DNA of 64,000 bases, taken from positions 248,001-312,000 of the forward strand of contig NZ_QOHG01000001.1 in assembly GCF_003319125.1 (NCBI RefSeq), given 5' to 3'. Source of the stretch: Blastococcus sp. TF02A-26 (GTDB taxonomy: Bacteria > Actinomycetota > Actinomycetes > Mycobacteriales > Geodermatophilaceae). Made by a program: the position numbers and the translations under genes. Position 1 is the first letter of the stretch. Each line of letters starts with the position of its first letter. Below, one piece after another: positions 27,547 through 36,072 of this stretch. The notes beneath the pieces are model-generated. The model worked only from the letters and a program-made list of their open reading frames with translations, did no database searches and had not been told where the DNA came from.

Positions 27547-27966
27547 ATGCTGGCCAGCATCGGCTACGCCGTCGCCTACACCGGCGTGGGCATCGCGCTG
27601 CTCGTCCTGGGCTTCTTCGCCCTCGACCTGCTCACCCCGGGGCACCTGGGGCGGCACATCTACGAGCACCGCTCCATCAACGCGGCGATCACCCTGGCCG
27701 CGGGATTCCTCGGCCAGGGCGCGATCGCCTTCGCCAGCATCTGGACCAACGCGACCAGCGGCTTCGGCGAGGCGCTGGGCTACACCGTCGTCTTCGGTGT
27801 CCTGGGGGTGCTGCTGCAGGCCGTGGCCTTCGTGGTGCTCGACCTCGTGACCCCCGGACGGCTGGGTGTCCACCTGACCGAGCCGCAGTTCCACCCGGCG
27901 AGCCTGGTGAGCGCCGCGGCGCAGCTGTCGGTGGCCGCGATCATCGTCGCCAGCATCTGGCCCTGA
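27547..27966 (+). CDS. DUF350 membrane protein
   Basis: A 139-residue membrane protein of the DUF350 family with four helices: IGYAVAYTGVGIALLVLGFFALDLLTP, AAITLAAGFLGQGAIAFAS, LGYTVVFGVLGVLLQAVAFVVLDLVTPG and a last one near LSVAAIIVASIWP. The repeated DLLTPG/DLVTPG shows an internal two-helix duplication. The family is often near glutathionylspermidine-synthase-like or stress genes; no such gene is here. ATG 27547 follows GGAGG. Confidence 0.85.
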   Translation: MLASIGYAVAYTGVGIALLVLGFFALDLLTPGHLGRHIYEHRSINAAITLAAGFLGQGAIAFASIWTNATSGFGEALGYTVVFGVLGVLLQAVAFVVLDLVTPGRLGVHLTEPQFHPASLVSAAAQLSVAAIIVASIWP

Positions 27967-27975
27967 CGCGGCGAC

Positions 27976-28008
27976 CGTCCCCGGCCGGCGAGCTCGGGAG
28001 CGGGGACG
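27976..28008. terminator. Hairpin between convergent genes
   Basis: Perfect 8-bp arms CGTCCCCG/CGGGGACG with a 17-base loop, between the convergent DUF350 and acyltransferase-ankyrin genes. Confidence 0.5.
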
Positions 28009-28021
28009 AGCAGCGACCTCC

Positions 28022-29653
28022 TCAGCGAGGAGCGCCCTCCAGCAGTGCAGTCATGTCGGGCAGGCCGAAGTAGAACGCGGTGGCGCGGGCGCTCGGCCCG
28101 CCGGCGTCCGGGTCGGCGCCGGCGACCAGCAACTGACGGACCGTCTCGGCCGACTGGCGGAAGACGGCGAGGCCCAGTGCCGTCTGGCCGCGATCGTTCA
28201 CAGCGGAGTGGTCAGCCCCGCGTGCGAGCAGGAGGGCGACGGTCCCGGCATGCCCCTGAGCCGCCGCGATCATGAGCAGACTGTCGCCGTCGTCGTTCCT
28301 CGTGTCCACGGAGGCGCCGGCATCCAGCCGTGCGGCCAGGCGCTCGGCATCTCCCACGCGCGCCAGCTCGTGCAGCGTCGCGGTGGAGCGCTCCGTCGGA
28401 CGCGTCTCAGATCCGGGTCGCCGGTCGTCGGTGCCCGTCGTCGCGATCGGTGCCCGGCCGTCCCGGCGGGGAACCCCGGCGCTCGCGGGGTCCGACACCA
28501 GCGAGCGCCAGCGCCGAACCGGCCGCTCGACCCCGACGTACACCAACGCGGCCACGGCGACGGAGGCCAGCCACACGATCGGGGCGACCAGCCAGAGGTC
28601 TCCCGTGAAGATCGTGGCGTCCAGGGTGTCGTACAGACCCACCAGCACCAGGAGGTGGAACAGGAAGAGCCCGTAGGAGATCTCACCCAGGTACCGGGCC
28701 GGCTTGCTCGACAGGGCCCGGCGTACCGGACCCTCGTGAGGGCCGGCCAGTACGAGGGGGAGCACCATCAGCAGCGCGGTCCCCATGTACAGGAGGCTCC
28801 GGGTCACCGCCTCGACCGGCGTCGACACGCCGAAGCTGTAGGGGCCGGCCAGCGGAGTGCACGCGAGACCGAACAGGACTGCGGCGGCGGCCCAGCAGAG
28901 GCCGAGGTTGGACCCCAGCCGCCGGGCGAGCCGGACGGGGCCCCACTCGGTGTCGCTGACGCTGAGGAGCGCGAGGGTCATGCCGCCGGCGAACCACCCG
29001 GCGAAGGCCGGGAGCCACAGGTTGGTGGGCACGAACTCCACGTCCCCCATCCAGACCCCGTAGAGGTACGCCGCTCCGGCGACGGTGAGGACGCCGAGGC
29101 CGACGAGCGTCGGCCACGGCCGCAGGCCGTGCCTGCGGGACATGCTCAGGAGGACGAAGGCGAGGAACGGCAGCACGAGGTAGAAGGCGGCCTCGACGCA
29201 CAAGCTCCAGGTGTGCTCGAGACCCACGGAGAAGCCGCCGTCGTCGTAGATGTGCGCCAGCGCCAGATTGCGCACCCAGGTGCTGCGGTCCGCACCGTCG
29301 TTCGCCGGCAGGAGGATCAGCGCCGCGGCGACGGCGAGCCAGTAGGGGGGGAGGATCCGCAGCGCCCGCCGCCAGAGGTACGCGCCTGCGCTCGGGGCGC
29401 GTTCTCCCCGCGTCGCAGCGTGGGCGAAGGGGCGGAAGAGCAGGAAGCCGGACAACACGAAGAACACCGCGACACCGACGTCGAGGTGGGCGAGCACACG
29501 GCCGACCGCGTCGCCGGTGTGGTCGCCGGTCCAGAAGGCGGCATGGGTGACGACGACGGTCGTGGCGGCCAGTGCGCGGATACCGTCGAGGGCGGGGAAC
29601 GCGCGTTCGGTGGCTCCGAGCGCCCCACCGTCCAGCGATGCCGATGCCGTCAT
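28022..29653 (-). CDS. Acyltransferase-3 fused to ankyrin repeats
   Basis: A 543-residue fusion. Residues about 15-400 are an integral-membrane acyltransferase-3 domain with about ten helices: FPALDGIRALAATTVVVTHAAF (catalytic His), FFVLSGFLLFRPF, WRRALRILPPYWLAV, HTWSLCVEAAFYLVLPFLA, and YLGEISYGLFLFHLLVL. A basic linker (400-435) leads to C-terminal ankyrin repeats (about 436-543): SLLMIAAAQGHAGTVALLLARG, VNDRGQTALGLAVFRQS, LPDMTALLEGAP. The ankyrin part is paralogous to the stand-alone gene at 24834-25235. The enzyme presumably O-acylates a surface glycan or lipid; the ankyrin tail would face the cytosol. ATG 29653 follows GGAGGG. It opens the envelope glycan region. Confidence 0.9.
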   Translation of the reverse strand: MTASASLDGGALGATERAFPALDGIRALAATTVVVTHAAFWTGDHTGDAVGRVLAHLDVGVAVFFVLSGFLLFRPFAHAATRGERAPSAGAYLWRRALRILPPYWLAVAAALILLPANDGADRSTWVRNLALAHIYDDGGFSVGLEHTWSLCVEAAFYLVLPFLAFVLLSMSRRHGLRPWPTLVGLGVLTVAGAAYLYGVWMGDVEFVPTNLWLPAFAGWFAGGMTLALLSVSDTEWGPVRLARRLGSNLGLCWAAAAVLFGLACTPLAGPYSFGVSTPVEAVTRSLLYMGTALLMVLPLVLAGPHEGPVRRALSSKPARYLGEISYGLFLFHLLVLVGLYDTLDATIFTGDLWLVAPIVWLASVAVAALVYVGVERPVRRWRSLVSDPASAGVPRRDGRAPIATTGTDDRRPGSETRPTERSTATLHELARVGDAERLAARLDAGASVDTRNDDGDSLLMIAAAQGHAGTVALLLARGADHSAVNDRGQTALGLAVFRQSAETVRQLLVAGADPDAGGPSARATAFYFGLPDMTALLEGAPR

Positions 29654-29807
29654 CGAACCCTCCGTCCACCAGGCCCGCCCCGTACGGGCCGGGACGCAGG
29701 GTAACCAGTCAGGGGCCCCAGCGGAACCGCAGGAGCCGGTGCTGAGGCGGGGGATCGTCGCCAGGTCACGCTGCGTGTCCTTCCCTCGCCCTCTCCCGGC
29801 TGCGTGG

Positions 29808-30935
29808 TCATCCTGGGAGGGGGACGCGGAGGAAGCGGGGCCGGTACAGCCGCGGGTCGTCGAGGACGGTCCCCAGGTCCGTGTTGTTGCGGCTGTAGGA
29901 CACCACCACCGACCCCGGCTCGGGCAGCAGGGCCGGGTGGGCGAGAGCCATGTACTGCAGCGTCCCGGTCGCTCCGTCGGAGGGGATCTGCGCCACCGTG
30001 GAGGCCACCGAGAAGGGACCGGTGGGTGCGGGCGCGGACCAGATCGTCATGTCCGTGCCCAGGACCTCGCCCCGCTTGCTGACCGCGTACCAGCGTCCAC
30101 CCGCCTCGAAGACGCTGAGGGTCTGGGAGACACCTCCCCAGGCGTGGATCAACTCGACCGCCGCACTGGGATCGGTCTGCCAGTCGCTGCCGTCCCAGTA
30201 CTCCCATTGCTCCTGGTCCACGAGGGCGGCCGGCCGGGTGCGCGCCACCTGCAGGGAGAAGCCGTACGTCCCCGTCGGCGGTCGGGCGGTTCCGTAGAGG
30301 TACAGCCAGCCGTCCGCGGCGGCGGTCGCGGCACCCCAGACGGGCCGGGTGGTGTCGGCGACGTCCGGCCCCAGGTCCCGGACGCCGAGCAGGCGTGGCG
30401 GGTCGCCCGCCGGCACGGCGAAGAACGCGACCGACGGGCCGAGGATCTCGAAGGCGAACACGCCGTCGGCCTCGGCATCGGTCGACCGCACCCGCTGAGC
30501 CGTCACCGCGAGGAGGTCCCGGCCCGCGTAGACCGCGGACATGGGCCAGTAGCCGACGTCCCCGCGGTCGGGGATGACGGCTCCACCGTGGTCGGACGGG
30601 ACCACGCGAGCACACCAGCCGTCGAACAGCAGCATCGAGTTGCGGATCAGCTGCCGGCCGCTGAAGGGTGCGCTCCGGAGCGTGTCGGCGAAGACGAACA
30701 GGTCGCGACCGTCCCTCAGCTCCACGCTCGCACCGACGTCCCCGCCCTGGAACAGCGGGGTGTGCAGGACGTCGGTCATGAAGGTGTCGAGCTCCTCGAC
30801 CGTGTTGAGGGAGCCGGTGTACAGGCACGCGCTCTCCCGGCCACCGGAGGTCACGGCGGGGACCAGGGCGAGCGTGAGGAGCAGGACGCTCCCGGTGACC
30901 GCCAGGAGCGTCCGGGCCCGCGAGATCGAGGACAT
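29808..30935 (-). CDS. Secreted DUF4185/DUF5005-like propeller protein
   Basis: A 375-residue protein with an N-terminal signal or anchor helix (LLAVTGSVLLLTLALVPAV) and then a beta-rich domain. GGDVGASVELRDGRDLFVFADT, IRNSMLLFDGW, YWPMSAVYAGRDLLAV, PVWGAATAAADGWLYLYGTAR and YSRNNTDLG resemble the repeating blades of DUF4185/DUF5005 proteins. A close paralogue lies at 49457-50674. DUF4185 includes D-arabinan hydrolases (GH183), so activity on arabinan is a possibility given the AftD genes in this locus, but the assignment to DUF4185 is by eye. ATG 30935 follows CAGGAG. Confidence 0.72.
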   Translation of the reverse strand: MSSISRARTLLAVTGSVLLLTLALVPAVTSGGRESACLYTGSLNTVEELDTFMTDVLHTPLFQGGDVGASVELRDGRDLFVFADTLRSAPFSGRQLIRNSMLLFDGWCARVVPSDHGGAVIPDRGDVGYWPMSAVYAGRDLLAVTAQRVRSTDAEADGVFAFEILGPSVAFFAVPAGDPPRLLGVRDLGPDVADTTRPVWGAATAAADGWLYLYGTARPPTGTYGFSLQVARTRPAALVDQEQWEYWDGSDWQTDPSAAVELIHAWGGVSQTLSVFEAGGRWYAVSKRGEVLGTDMTIWSAPAPTGPFSVASTVAQIPSDGATGTLQYMALAHPALLPEPGSVVVSYSRNNTDLGTVLDDPRLYRPRFLRVPLPG

Positions 30936-30992
30936 CGGCGCTCCTGTCCGGTGTCGGCGTCACCGGCGTCGTGTCGGTGGCTGACGCGTGGA

Positions 30993-31019
30993 CGACCGCC
31001 GGGACGGGCCCGGCGGTCG
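30993..31019 (-). terminator. Terminator hairpin of the GT4 gene
   Basis: Perfect 11-bp stem with inner arms GACCGCCGGG/CCCGGCGGTC and loop ACGGG, 11 bases after the stop of the minus-strand GT4 gene. Confidence 0.65.
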
Positions 31020-31029
31020 CCCGCATCGG

Positions 31030-32481
31030 TCAGGCGGTGTCGAGGCCCAGCTGGGCGAGGGCCCGCTCCGGTGCCAGCGGAGCTGCGGGTCCGGCCAGCA
31101 TGAGCCGGTTGTCCACCAACTGGAGGGAGTCCGCCTGCATCCCCACACGGCGCAGCACGGCCGTGGCGGCGGGTTCGTCGCACCCGTTCAGCATCACGGC
31201 GGTCCGGTCGCCGAAGTGCACGACCTCGTCGACGGTGCGCAGCCGTGCCTGCACGTCGGGTTGCCGCTGGTCGGACACGGCGAGGACCGCGATGTCCGAC
31301 CGTGCCTCCCGATGCTCGACGGACGAAGCCGGTGCGGACTCCCGCATCCGGGCCATCTCGCTGTGGAGGATGCCGGCCAGCAGGTTGGCGCTGCGGTCCC
31401 AAGAGAAGCACCCCGCCCAGGTCCGGCAGGTGTCGGCGACCGCCTCGGCCCGCACGGGGTCACGCAGCTCGTTCAGCGCGCGGACCAGCGCCGAACCGAG
31501 GTGGCGTGCGTCGTCCACGAGCCAGCCGGTCTCACCGTCGAGCACCGAGTCGCGGACCCCGGGGACCCGGAGCGCCAGGCAGGGGACGCCCCAGGCCGCC
31601 GCCTCGAGGATCGTGCACCCCCACCCCTCCGCCTGCGAGGTGGAGGTCGTCAGCCAGGCGCTCGCGAGCAGCTGGTCCCGGGCCTCGTTCGACACCCGCC
31701 CGTGGAACGTCACGGTCGAGTGCAGGTCGAGTTCGTGCACGAGGCTCTGCAGGCGGGCCCGGTCCGGCCCGTCCCCCACGATCTCCACGCGCAGCCCCGG
31801 CACCTGATCGGCGACCATGCCCAGATGACCGAGCAGGAGGTCGATGCGCTTGTGCGGTACCAGGCGGCTGACCACGACGATGGTCGGATCGGGGGCGCGG
31901 AGCGTGGTGTCCGCCGGGAGGGGGACCGTCCCGTTGGGGACGACGAAGATCGGGCCCCGGTAGCCGAGCCGGGAGCGCAACTCGTGACGGGTCGACGGGG
32001 ACACGGCGGCGATCGGCCGTCGGCCGTACACCCGGCGCGCCGCCGGCCCCTCCAGCCACCGCCCCAGGGCGGCCATCGGCGCGGAGAAGTGCGTGGAGAA
32101 CTGGTCCTGGTGCACGTGGTGGACGATCTGCACGATCGGCGCACGGCGGCCGGCGAACAGCGGCGAGAAGAACGGCGTGCCGTTCTGGCAGTCCACGATC
32201 GCGTCGAAGTGACCTCGTAGCCTCAGCAGGCGGGCCGCGACCCGCGGGTACACCGACAGCTCCCCGCCGGCACGCACGACGTGCATCCCGTCCAGCCGGT
32301 CGCGCGCGGGCTGACCGGGCACAGCCGCCGTGAGCCAGGTGACGTGGGCGCCGGAGGCGACCCATCGCTTGCCGATCTCGTGCATGTACTGCTCGGCGCC
32401 TCCGGCGAGAGGATGGCGGACGTCCCGCCAGTTGAGGACGAGCAGGCGCATGCCGCGCAGGGCGGCCGAGTGGTCGCTCAC
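31030..32481 (-). CDS. Glycosyltransferase family 4
   Basis: A 483-residue GT-B glycosyltransferase. The N-terminal domain starts LLVLNWRDVRHPLAGGAEQYM and the donor-binding domain has VVSRLVPHKRIDLLL, VEIVGDGPDRARL and EGWGCTILEAAAWGVPCLA, the E-x7-E motif of GT4 retaining enzymes. Residues about 370-483 form an extra C-terminal domain without GT signature. The GTG at 32481 overlaps the stop of the GT2 gene (GTGA), so both are made together. It is a paralogue of the GT4 at 37361-38671 (shared NWRD-HP-GG-E-Y opening). The in-frame reading continuing upstream lies inside the GT2 gene and is not coding. Confidence 0.9.
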   Translation of the reverse strand: MSDHSAALRGMRLLVLNWRDVRHPLAGGAEQYMHEIGKRWVASGAHVTWLTAAVPGQPARDRLDGMHVVRAGGELSVYPRVAARLLRLRGHFDAIVDCQNGTPFFSPLFAGRRAPIVQIVHHVHQDQFSTHFSAPMAALGRWLEGPAARRVYGRRPIAAVSPSTRHELRSRLGYRGPIFVVPNGTVPLPADTTLRAPDPTIVVVSRLVPHKRIDLLLGHLGMVADQVPGLRVEIVGDGPDRARLQSLVHELDLHSTVTFHGRVSNEARDQLLASAWLTTSTSQAEGWGCTILEAAAWGVPCLALRVPGVRDSVLDGETGWLVDDARHLGSALVRALNELRDPVRAEAVADTCRTWAGCFSWDRSANLLAGILHSEMARMRESAPASSVEHREARSDIAVLAVSDQRQPDVQARLRTVDEVVHFGDRTAVMLNGCDEPAATAVLRRVGMQADSLQLVDNRLMLAGPAAPLAPERALAQLGLDTA

Positions 32482-33341
32482 GAGGCGCGGCCGATCGCGC
32501 AGCGCTGCAGCTGGAGGACGGTGCGGAACGCGGACATGCCGTCCTTCAGGGGCGAGAACGAGGATCCGCTCGCGTGACTCCAGGCCACCGGGACCTCGAC
32601 GATGTCCAGACCGGCCTCCTGCAGGTGGCGGAGTAGCTCGACGTCGAAGGCGAAACCGGAGGTCCGACAGCTGACCAGCGCAGGGACGATCGCGGCGCGC
32701 TCGAAGAACTTGAAGCCGCACTGCGTGTCCTGGACGCCCTTGACCAGGCTGCGGGTCATCAGCCGGAACGCTGCCCCACCCAGTCGCCTGCTCGCCGGCT
32801 GCGCGTGCACGAACTGCGCCCCGGCGGTGTACCGGGACCCCACCACGGCGGCAGCACCTGCCTCGAGGTGCTGCATCGCGATGGACAGGGTCTCCACCGG
32901 CGTGGCGAGGTCTGCGTCGAAGAAGCCCACGAACCGGGCACGGCTGTGCAGCAGGGCCCGGCGGACCGCGGCGCCCTTGCCCGGCCGTGCGCAGCCCACC
33001 AGCTCGACGGGAACCTTGCTGCCGGACGTGCGGATGTGGGCTCGGACGACGTCGGCCGTCCCGTCGGAACTGCCGTTGTCGACCACCACCAGGCGTGCGC
33101 TCCACGGCTGCTGCGCCAGGAACTCCACGGTGCGCTCCAGGGTGCGCGGCAGTCGGCCGGCCTCGTTGTACGCCGGGATGGACACCTCGAGGTCGACCGG
33201 TCGGGCGGCGCGGGCCGACGGCTGCTCGGAGCGCGACACGGTGGACGTCGCCCGGCCGCCGTGCACGGGGACCAGGACCGGACGCCTGAGCGGGGCCCGG
33301 ACGTCCATGGCTATGTCGCCCGGGGGTGCGCTTCTAGTCAT
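32478..33341 (-). CDS. GT2 glycosyltransferase, dolichyl-phosphate glucosyltransferase type
   Basis: A 287-residue GT-A enzyme that likely transfers a sugar from UDP-sugar to polyprenyl phosphate. After an N-terminal tail of about 45 residues comes VSIPAYNEAGRLPRTLERTVEFL, VVVDNGSSDGTADVV, ARPGKGAAVRRAL, the DxD-like FFDADLATP, VVGSRYTAG, and DTQCGFKFFER, all hallmarks of the DPG-synthase group. No transmembrane helix is seen. ATG 33341 has GGAGG about ten bases upstream; ATG 33308 is an alternative. Coupled by GTGA to the downstream GT4. Confidence 0.9.
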   Translation of the reverse strand: MTRSAPPGDIAMDVRAPLRRPVLVPVHGGRATSTVSRSEQPSARAARPVDLEVSIPAYNEAGRLPRTLERTVEFLAQQPWSARLVVVDNGSSDGTADVVRAHIRTSGSKVPVELVGCARPGKGAAVRRALLHSRARFVGFFDADLATPVETLSIAMQHLEAGAAAVVGSRYTAGAQFVHAQPASRRLGGAAFRLMTRSLVKGVQDTQCGFKFFERAAIVPALVSCRTSGFAFDVELLRHLQEAGLDIVEVPVAWSHASGSSFSPLKDGMSAFRTVLQLQRCAIGRAS

Positions 33342-33938
33342 GTGACGGTTCCTCCGTGCAGGGGTCGGGGGCTGTCAACGACGGACGAGGAGCCATGACG
33401 CGCTCCGGTGGTGTCGGCGGGCCGGCGCCGTGCTGCCCGCGGTCGTGCCGGACGCAGGGTGAGGCCGGGGTCGCACGGTGCGACCTGCGGGACGGAATGG
33501 TGCGGCCGGAAGAGTCGGGGCGCCAATCGGGGGATCCGCAGCACTCCAGCGCACGTCCCCCGCCTCCTCAGCTGTCGGGGACGAATGAGGAAAGCGGCCC
33601 CCGTGGTCGCGAGGCCGTTAATATGAGGCGCGTCTCATGCCCGGGTCAACCCCTGGCCTGCAGCGATGTCACGCCGGTCGTTCTCGCTGCCCCGTTCCGG
33701 CTCCCGAGCGTCCCGCCGGCGGCCCGGTCGTTCGCCGCCGATCCGGCGGGCACGCGGCCCTGCGTCGAGCTGGCCGGTCGGGCCACGACGCCCTCGCGAC
33801 CGCCCCGCGAGGGTCCTGCGACGGCCCGTCCCGCCGCCGCCGTGGTCCCCCCGGCGCCCGCGCGGAGGCAGAAGTATGGTGACCGGCGACCCATGGGGGA
33901 GGACCGGCGCGTGTGGCGCCGGCAGGAGAAGGAGCGAC
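33342..33938. other. 597-base gap with a candidate plus-strand promoter
   Basis: No gene I can support. Two reading frames cross it but give Arg/Pro/Ser-rich nonsense. It holds an AT-rich TTAATAT at 33618-33624 within otherwise GC-rich DNA, overlapping a near-palindrome at 33623-33638, and a ribosome-binding site for fabG at the right end. Confidence 0.5.
33619..33638 (+). promoter_or_regulatory. Candidate -10 box with overlapping operator
   Basis: TAATAT (33619-33624) is an excellent -10 box. It overlaps ATGAGGCGCGTCTCAT (33623-33638), symmetric at 14 of 16 positions. It would drive a leader of about 300 bases to the SDR gene at 33939. Confidence 0.4.
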
Positions 33939-34700
33939 ATGACCGACGCACAGCCCCGCGTGGCGATCGTGACGGGTGCAGCCCGCGGGATCGGGGCGGC
34001 CACGGCGCAGCGGCTGGCCGCGGACGGCTTCGCCGTCGCCGTGGTGGACCTGGACGAGGCGGCGGGCAAGAGCACCGTCGAGGCCATCGAGGCCGCCGGT
34101 GGACGGGCCCTGGCCGTCGGCGCGGACGTGAGCGACGCCGACCAGGTGACCGCCGCCGTGGACCGGATCGCAGCCGAGCTCGGCCCGCCCGTCGTCCTGG
34201 TGAACAACGCCGGCGTCCTGCGGGACAACATGCTGTTCAAGATGAGCGACAGCGACTGGGACATCGTCATGAACGTCCACCTGCGTGGGGCCTTCCTCAT
34301 GACGCGCGCTGCCCAGAAGCACATGATCGACGCCAAGTGGGGCCGGATCGTCAACCTGTCGTCGACCTCGGCGCTGGGCAACCGCGGCCAGGCGAACTAC
34401 TCCACGGCCAAGGCCGGGCTGCAGGGCTTCACCAAGACCCTCGCCATCGAGCTGGGCAAGTTCGGGGTCACCGCCAACGCGGTCGCGCCCGGCTTCATCC
34501 AGACCGAGATGACGAAGGCGACCGCCGAGCGCCTCGGCGTCGGATTCGACGACTTCATCCAGTACAACGCCTCGCAGATCCCGGTGGCCCGGGTCGGCCA
34601 GCCCGAGGACATCGCCCACCTGGTGTCGTTCTTCGTGAGCGAGGGTGCCGGCTTCGTGTCCGGTCAGGTCGTCTACGCCGCGGGCGGCCCGAGGGCCTGA
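33939..34700 (+). CDS. SDR family 3-oxoacyl-ACP reductase (FabG-like)
   Basis: A 253-residue short-chain dehydrogenase. VAIVTGAARGIGAATAQRL is the NADP loop, NNAGVLRDNMLFKM a FabG-like substrate loop, and NLSSTSALGNRGQANYSTAKAG contains the catalytic Ser and Tyr-x3-Lys. The C-terminus FVSGQVVYAAGGPRA lacks the usual VDGG. In mycobacteria a FabG-like gene also lies near the arabinan region, but FabG4 is larger. It may act in fatty-acyl or other ketone reduction. ATG 33939 follows AGGAGAAGGAG. A hairpin terminator follows. Confidence 0.87.
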   Translation: MTDAQPRVAIVTGAARGIGAATAQRLAADGFAVAVVDLDEAAGKSTVEAIEAAGGRALAVGADVSDADQVTAAVDRIAAELGPPVVLVNNAGVLRDNMLFKMSDSDWDIVMNVHLRGAFLMTRAAQKHMIDAKWGRIVNLSSTSALGNRGQANYSTAKAGLQGFTKTLAIELGKFGVTANAVAPGFIQTEMTKATAERLGVGFDDFIQYNASQIPVARVGQPEDIAHLVSFFVSEGAGFVSGQVVYAAGGPRA

Positions 34701-34718
34701 CGGGCCGACGCACATCAC

Positions 34719-34752
34719 GCCGGTCGGCGGGCATCGCGCCCCGCCGGCCGGC
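34719..34752 (+). terminator. Hairpin after the SDR gene
   Basis: 13-bp arms GCCGGTCGGCGGG/CCCGCCGGCCGGC with one G-U pair and an 8-base loop; seven bases before the SGNH hydrolase start. Confidence 0.6.
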
Positions 34753-34758
34753 GTTGTC

Positions 34759-35382
34759 GTGTCCGTGACCCGAACGCCGCTGCGCCTGGCCGTCCTCGGC
34801 GACTCCATCGCCTTCGGTACCGGGGCCGCCCGACCCGAGGACGGGCTCGGGCCTCGGCTGACCGCGGCGCTGCGCGCGGACGGCCACGACGTCGAGCTCA
34901 CCGTGCGCGCGGTCCCCGGTGCGGTCTCCGCGGACCTCGGTGCCCAGGTCCGACGCGGCGGGCCCGCGCCGGACCTCGCGGTCGTCGTGGTCGGCGCCAA
35001 CGACCTGGCCCGGCTGGTCCCGCCGGACCGCGCAGCCGCCGACCTGGCCGACGCCGTGCGGTCGCTGCGCGCCGGTGGCACCGACGTCGTCGTGGTCCCC
35101 GCGCCCGACATGTCGAGCATCCCGTTCGTCCCACCGGCGTTGCGCCCACTGGTGCGCGCCGCCTCCGCCGAGCTGCAGCGACGGCAGGAGGCAGTGGCCG
35201 GGGCAGCCGGAGCCCGTGTGGCCGCAGTGGCCGCGCATGTCGGCCGGTCGTTCGAGACCGATCCCGCGATGTTCGCCGCCGACCGGTTCCACCCGTCGTC
35301 GGCCGGCTATGCCGTCATCGCCGCCGCGGTCCTCCCGTTCGTGCGGGACGCCGCCCTGGCGCGCCGGGACGTCGTCGCCTGA
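34759..35382 (+). CDS. SGNH/GDSL-type hydrolase
   Basis: A 207-residue SGNH hydrolase, cytosolic as read. Block I is LAVLGDSIAFGTGAA with the nucleophile Ser, block III VVVVGANDLARL with Asn, and block V DRFHPSSAGY with the Asp-His pair. These enzymes cleave esters, often acyl groups on glycans or lipids. In a locus with an acyltransferase it could trim acyl groups, but no signal peptide is present. GTG 34759 is used; GTG 34765 is also possible and neither has a ribosome-binding site. Confidence 0.87.
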   Translation: MSVTRTPLRLAVLGDSIAFGTGAARPEDGLGPRLTAALRADGHDVELTVRAVPGAVSADLGAQVRRGGPAPDLAVVVVGANDLARLVPPDRAAADLADAVRSLRAGGTDVVVVPAPDMSSIPFVPPALRPLVRAASAELQRRQEAVAGAAGARVAAVAAHVGRSFETDPAMFAADRFHPSSAGYAVIAAAVLPFVRDAALARRDVVA

Positions 35383-35400
35383 GCGGCGGCCGCCCGAGCG

Positions 35401-35436
35401 CCGGCGGAGCCCACTGTCCCGGGTGGGCTCCGCCGG
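35401..35436. terminator. Hairpin between convergent SGNH and cupin genes
   Basis: Perfect 14-bp arms CCGGCGGAGCCCAC/GTGGGCTCCGCCGG, 8-base loop, 18 bases past the SGNH stop and 13 bases past the stop of the convergent cupin gene. Confidence 0.75.
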
Positions 35437-35449
35437 GGACCACCCGGTC

Positions 35450-35851
35450 TCAGTCGGAGGTCGGCGGCTCGTCCTTGCCGGCTTCCTCGAGCTCGTCGGC
35501 CTCCTCCTTGGTCGCGTGGACAGCGCCGTCGGCGTGCTCCGGAGGCCCGTACACCGTGTAGAGCACCAGCGGGTTGGGCCCGGTGTTGACGAAGTTGTGC
35601 TTCGTCCCGGCCGGGACGACGACCAGGTCGCCCTGGGCCACCTTCCTGGTCGCCCCGCCCACCCGCGCCTCGCCGGTGCCGGAGACGAAGGTCAGGATCT
35701 GGTCGATGTCCTCGTGGACCTCCTCGCCGATCTCCCCGTCCGGCGGGATGGTCATGATCACCAGCTGGGTCTTCTCGCCGGTCCACAGGACCCGGCGGAA
35801 GTCGGCGGACTTCTCGGCCTCGGTGGCGATGGTGTAGTGGATGACGGCCAT
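35450..35851 (-). CDS. Cupin-domain protein
   Basis: A 133-residue small cupin. The metal-site motifs are EIGEEVHEDIDQILTFVSGTG (motif 1, with His and Glu) and VVPAGTKHNFVNTG (motif 2 His). The C-terminal tail is acidic (KEEADELEEAGKDEPP). Similar proteins are annotated as mannose-6-phosphate-isomerase-like cupins; no enzymatic role is certain. ATG 35851 follows GAGAGGAG. Its own terminator is the hairpin at 35401-35436. Confidence 0.87.
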   Translation of the reverse strand: MAVIHYTIATEAEKSADFRRVLWTGEKTQLVIMTIPPDGEIGEEVHEDIDQILTFVSGTGEARVGGATRKVAQGDLVVVPAGTKHNFVNTGPNPLVLYTVYGPPEHADGAVHATKEEADELEEAGKDEPPTSD

Positions 35852-36072
35852 CGACGGCTCCTCTCGTTGCGGTGGGCTCCTGACTGCCGCCCCGGAGCTC
35901 CGGTCCGGGCGGCGAACGCCCTGGTCCTGCCCGGTGCGCCCCCGGATTACTCGTGGGGAAGGACGGAGGTCACCGCGCCACGGCAGCTCGCTCGCCGCGG
36001 TCGGTGCCGCGGCAGTCGGCTCGACGTCGGTGACGGCATGGGCGCAGCCGCGACGGCCCGGACGGGGCGTGG

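Noticed and set aside
32482-33105. Upstream in-frame extension of the GT4 gene to give a 691-residue protein
   Set aside because: The extension lies inside the GT2 gene in another frame and is Arg/Gly/Pro-rich; GTG 32481 with a GTGA overlap is the natural start.
33356-33938. Plus-strand frame beginning with GAGGAGCC-ATG near 33394
   Set aside because: The frame continues through the SDR gene in the wrong phase and its composition is not protein-like; the ribosome-binding-like site is probably chance.
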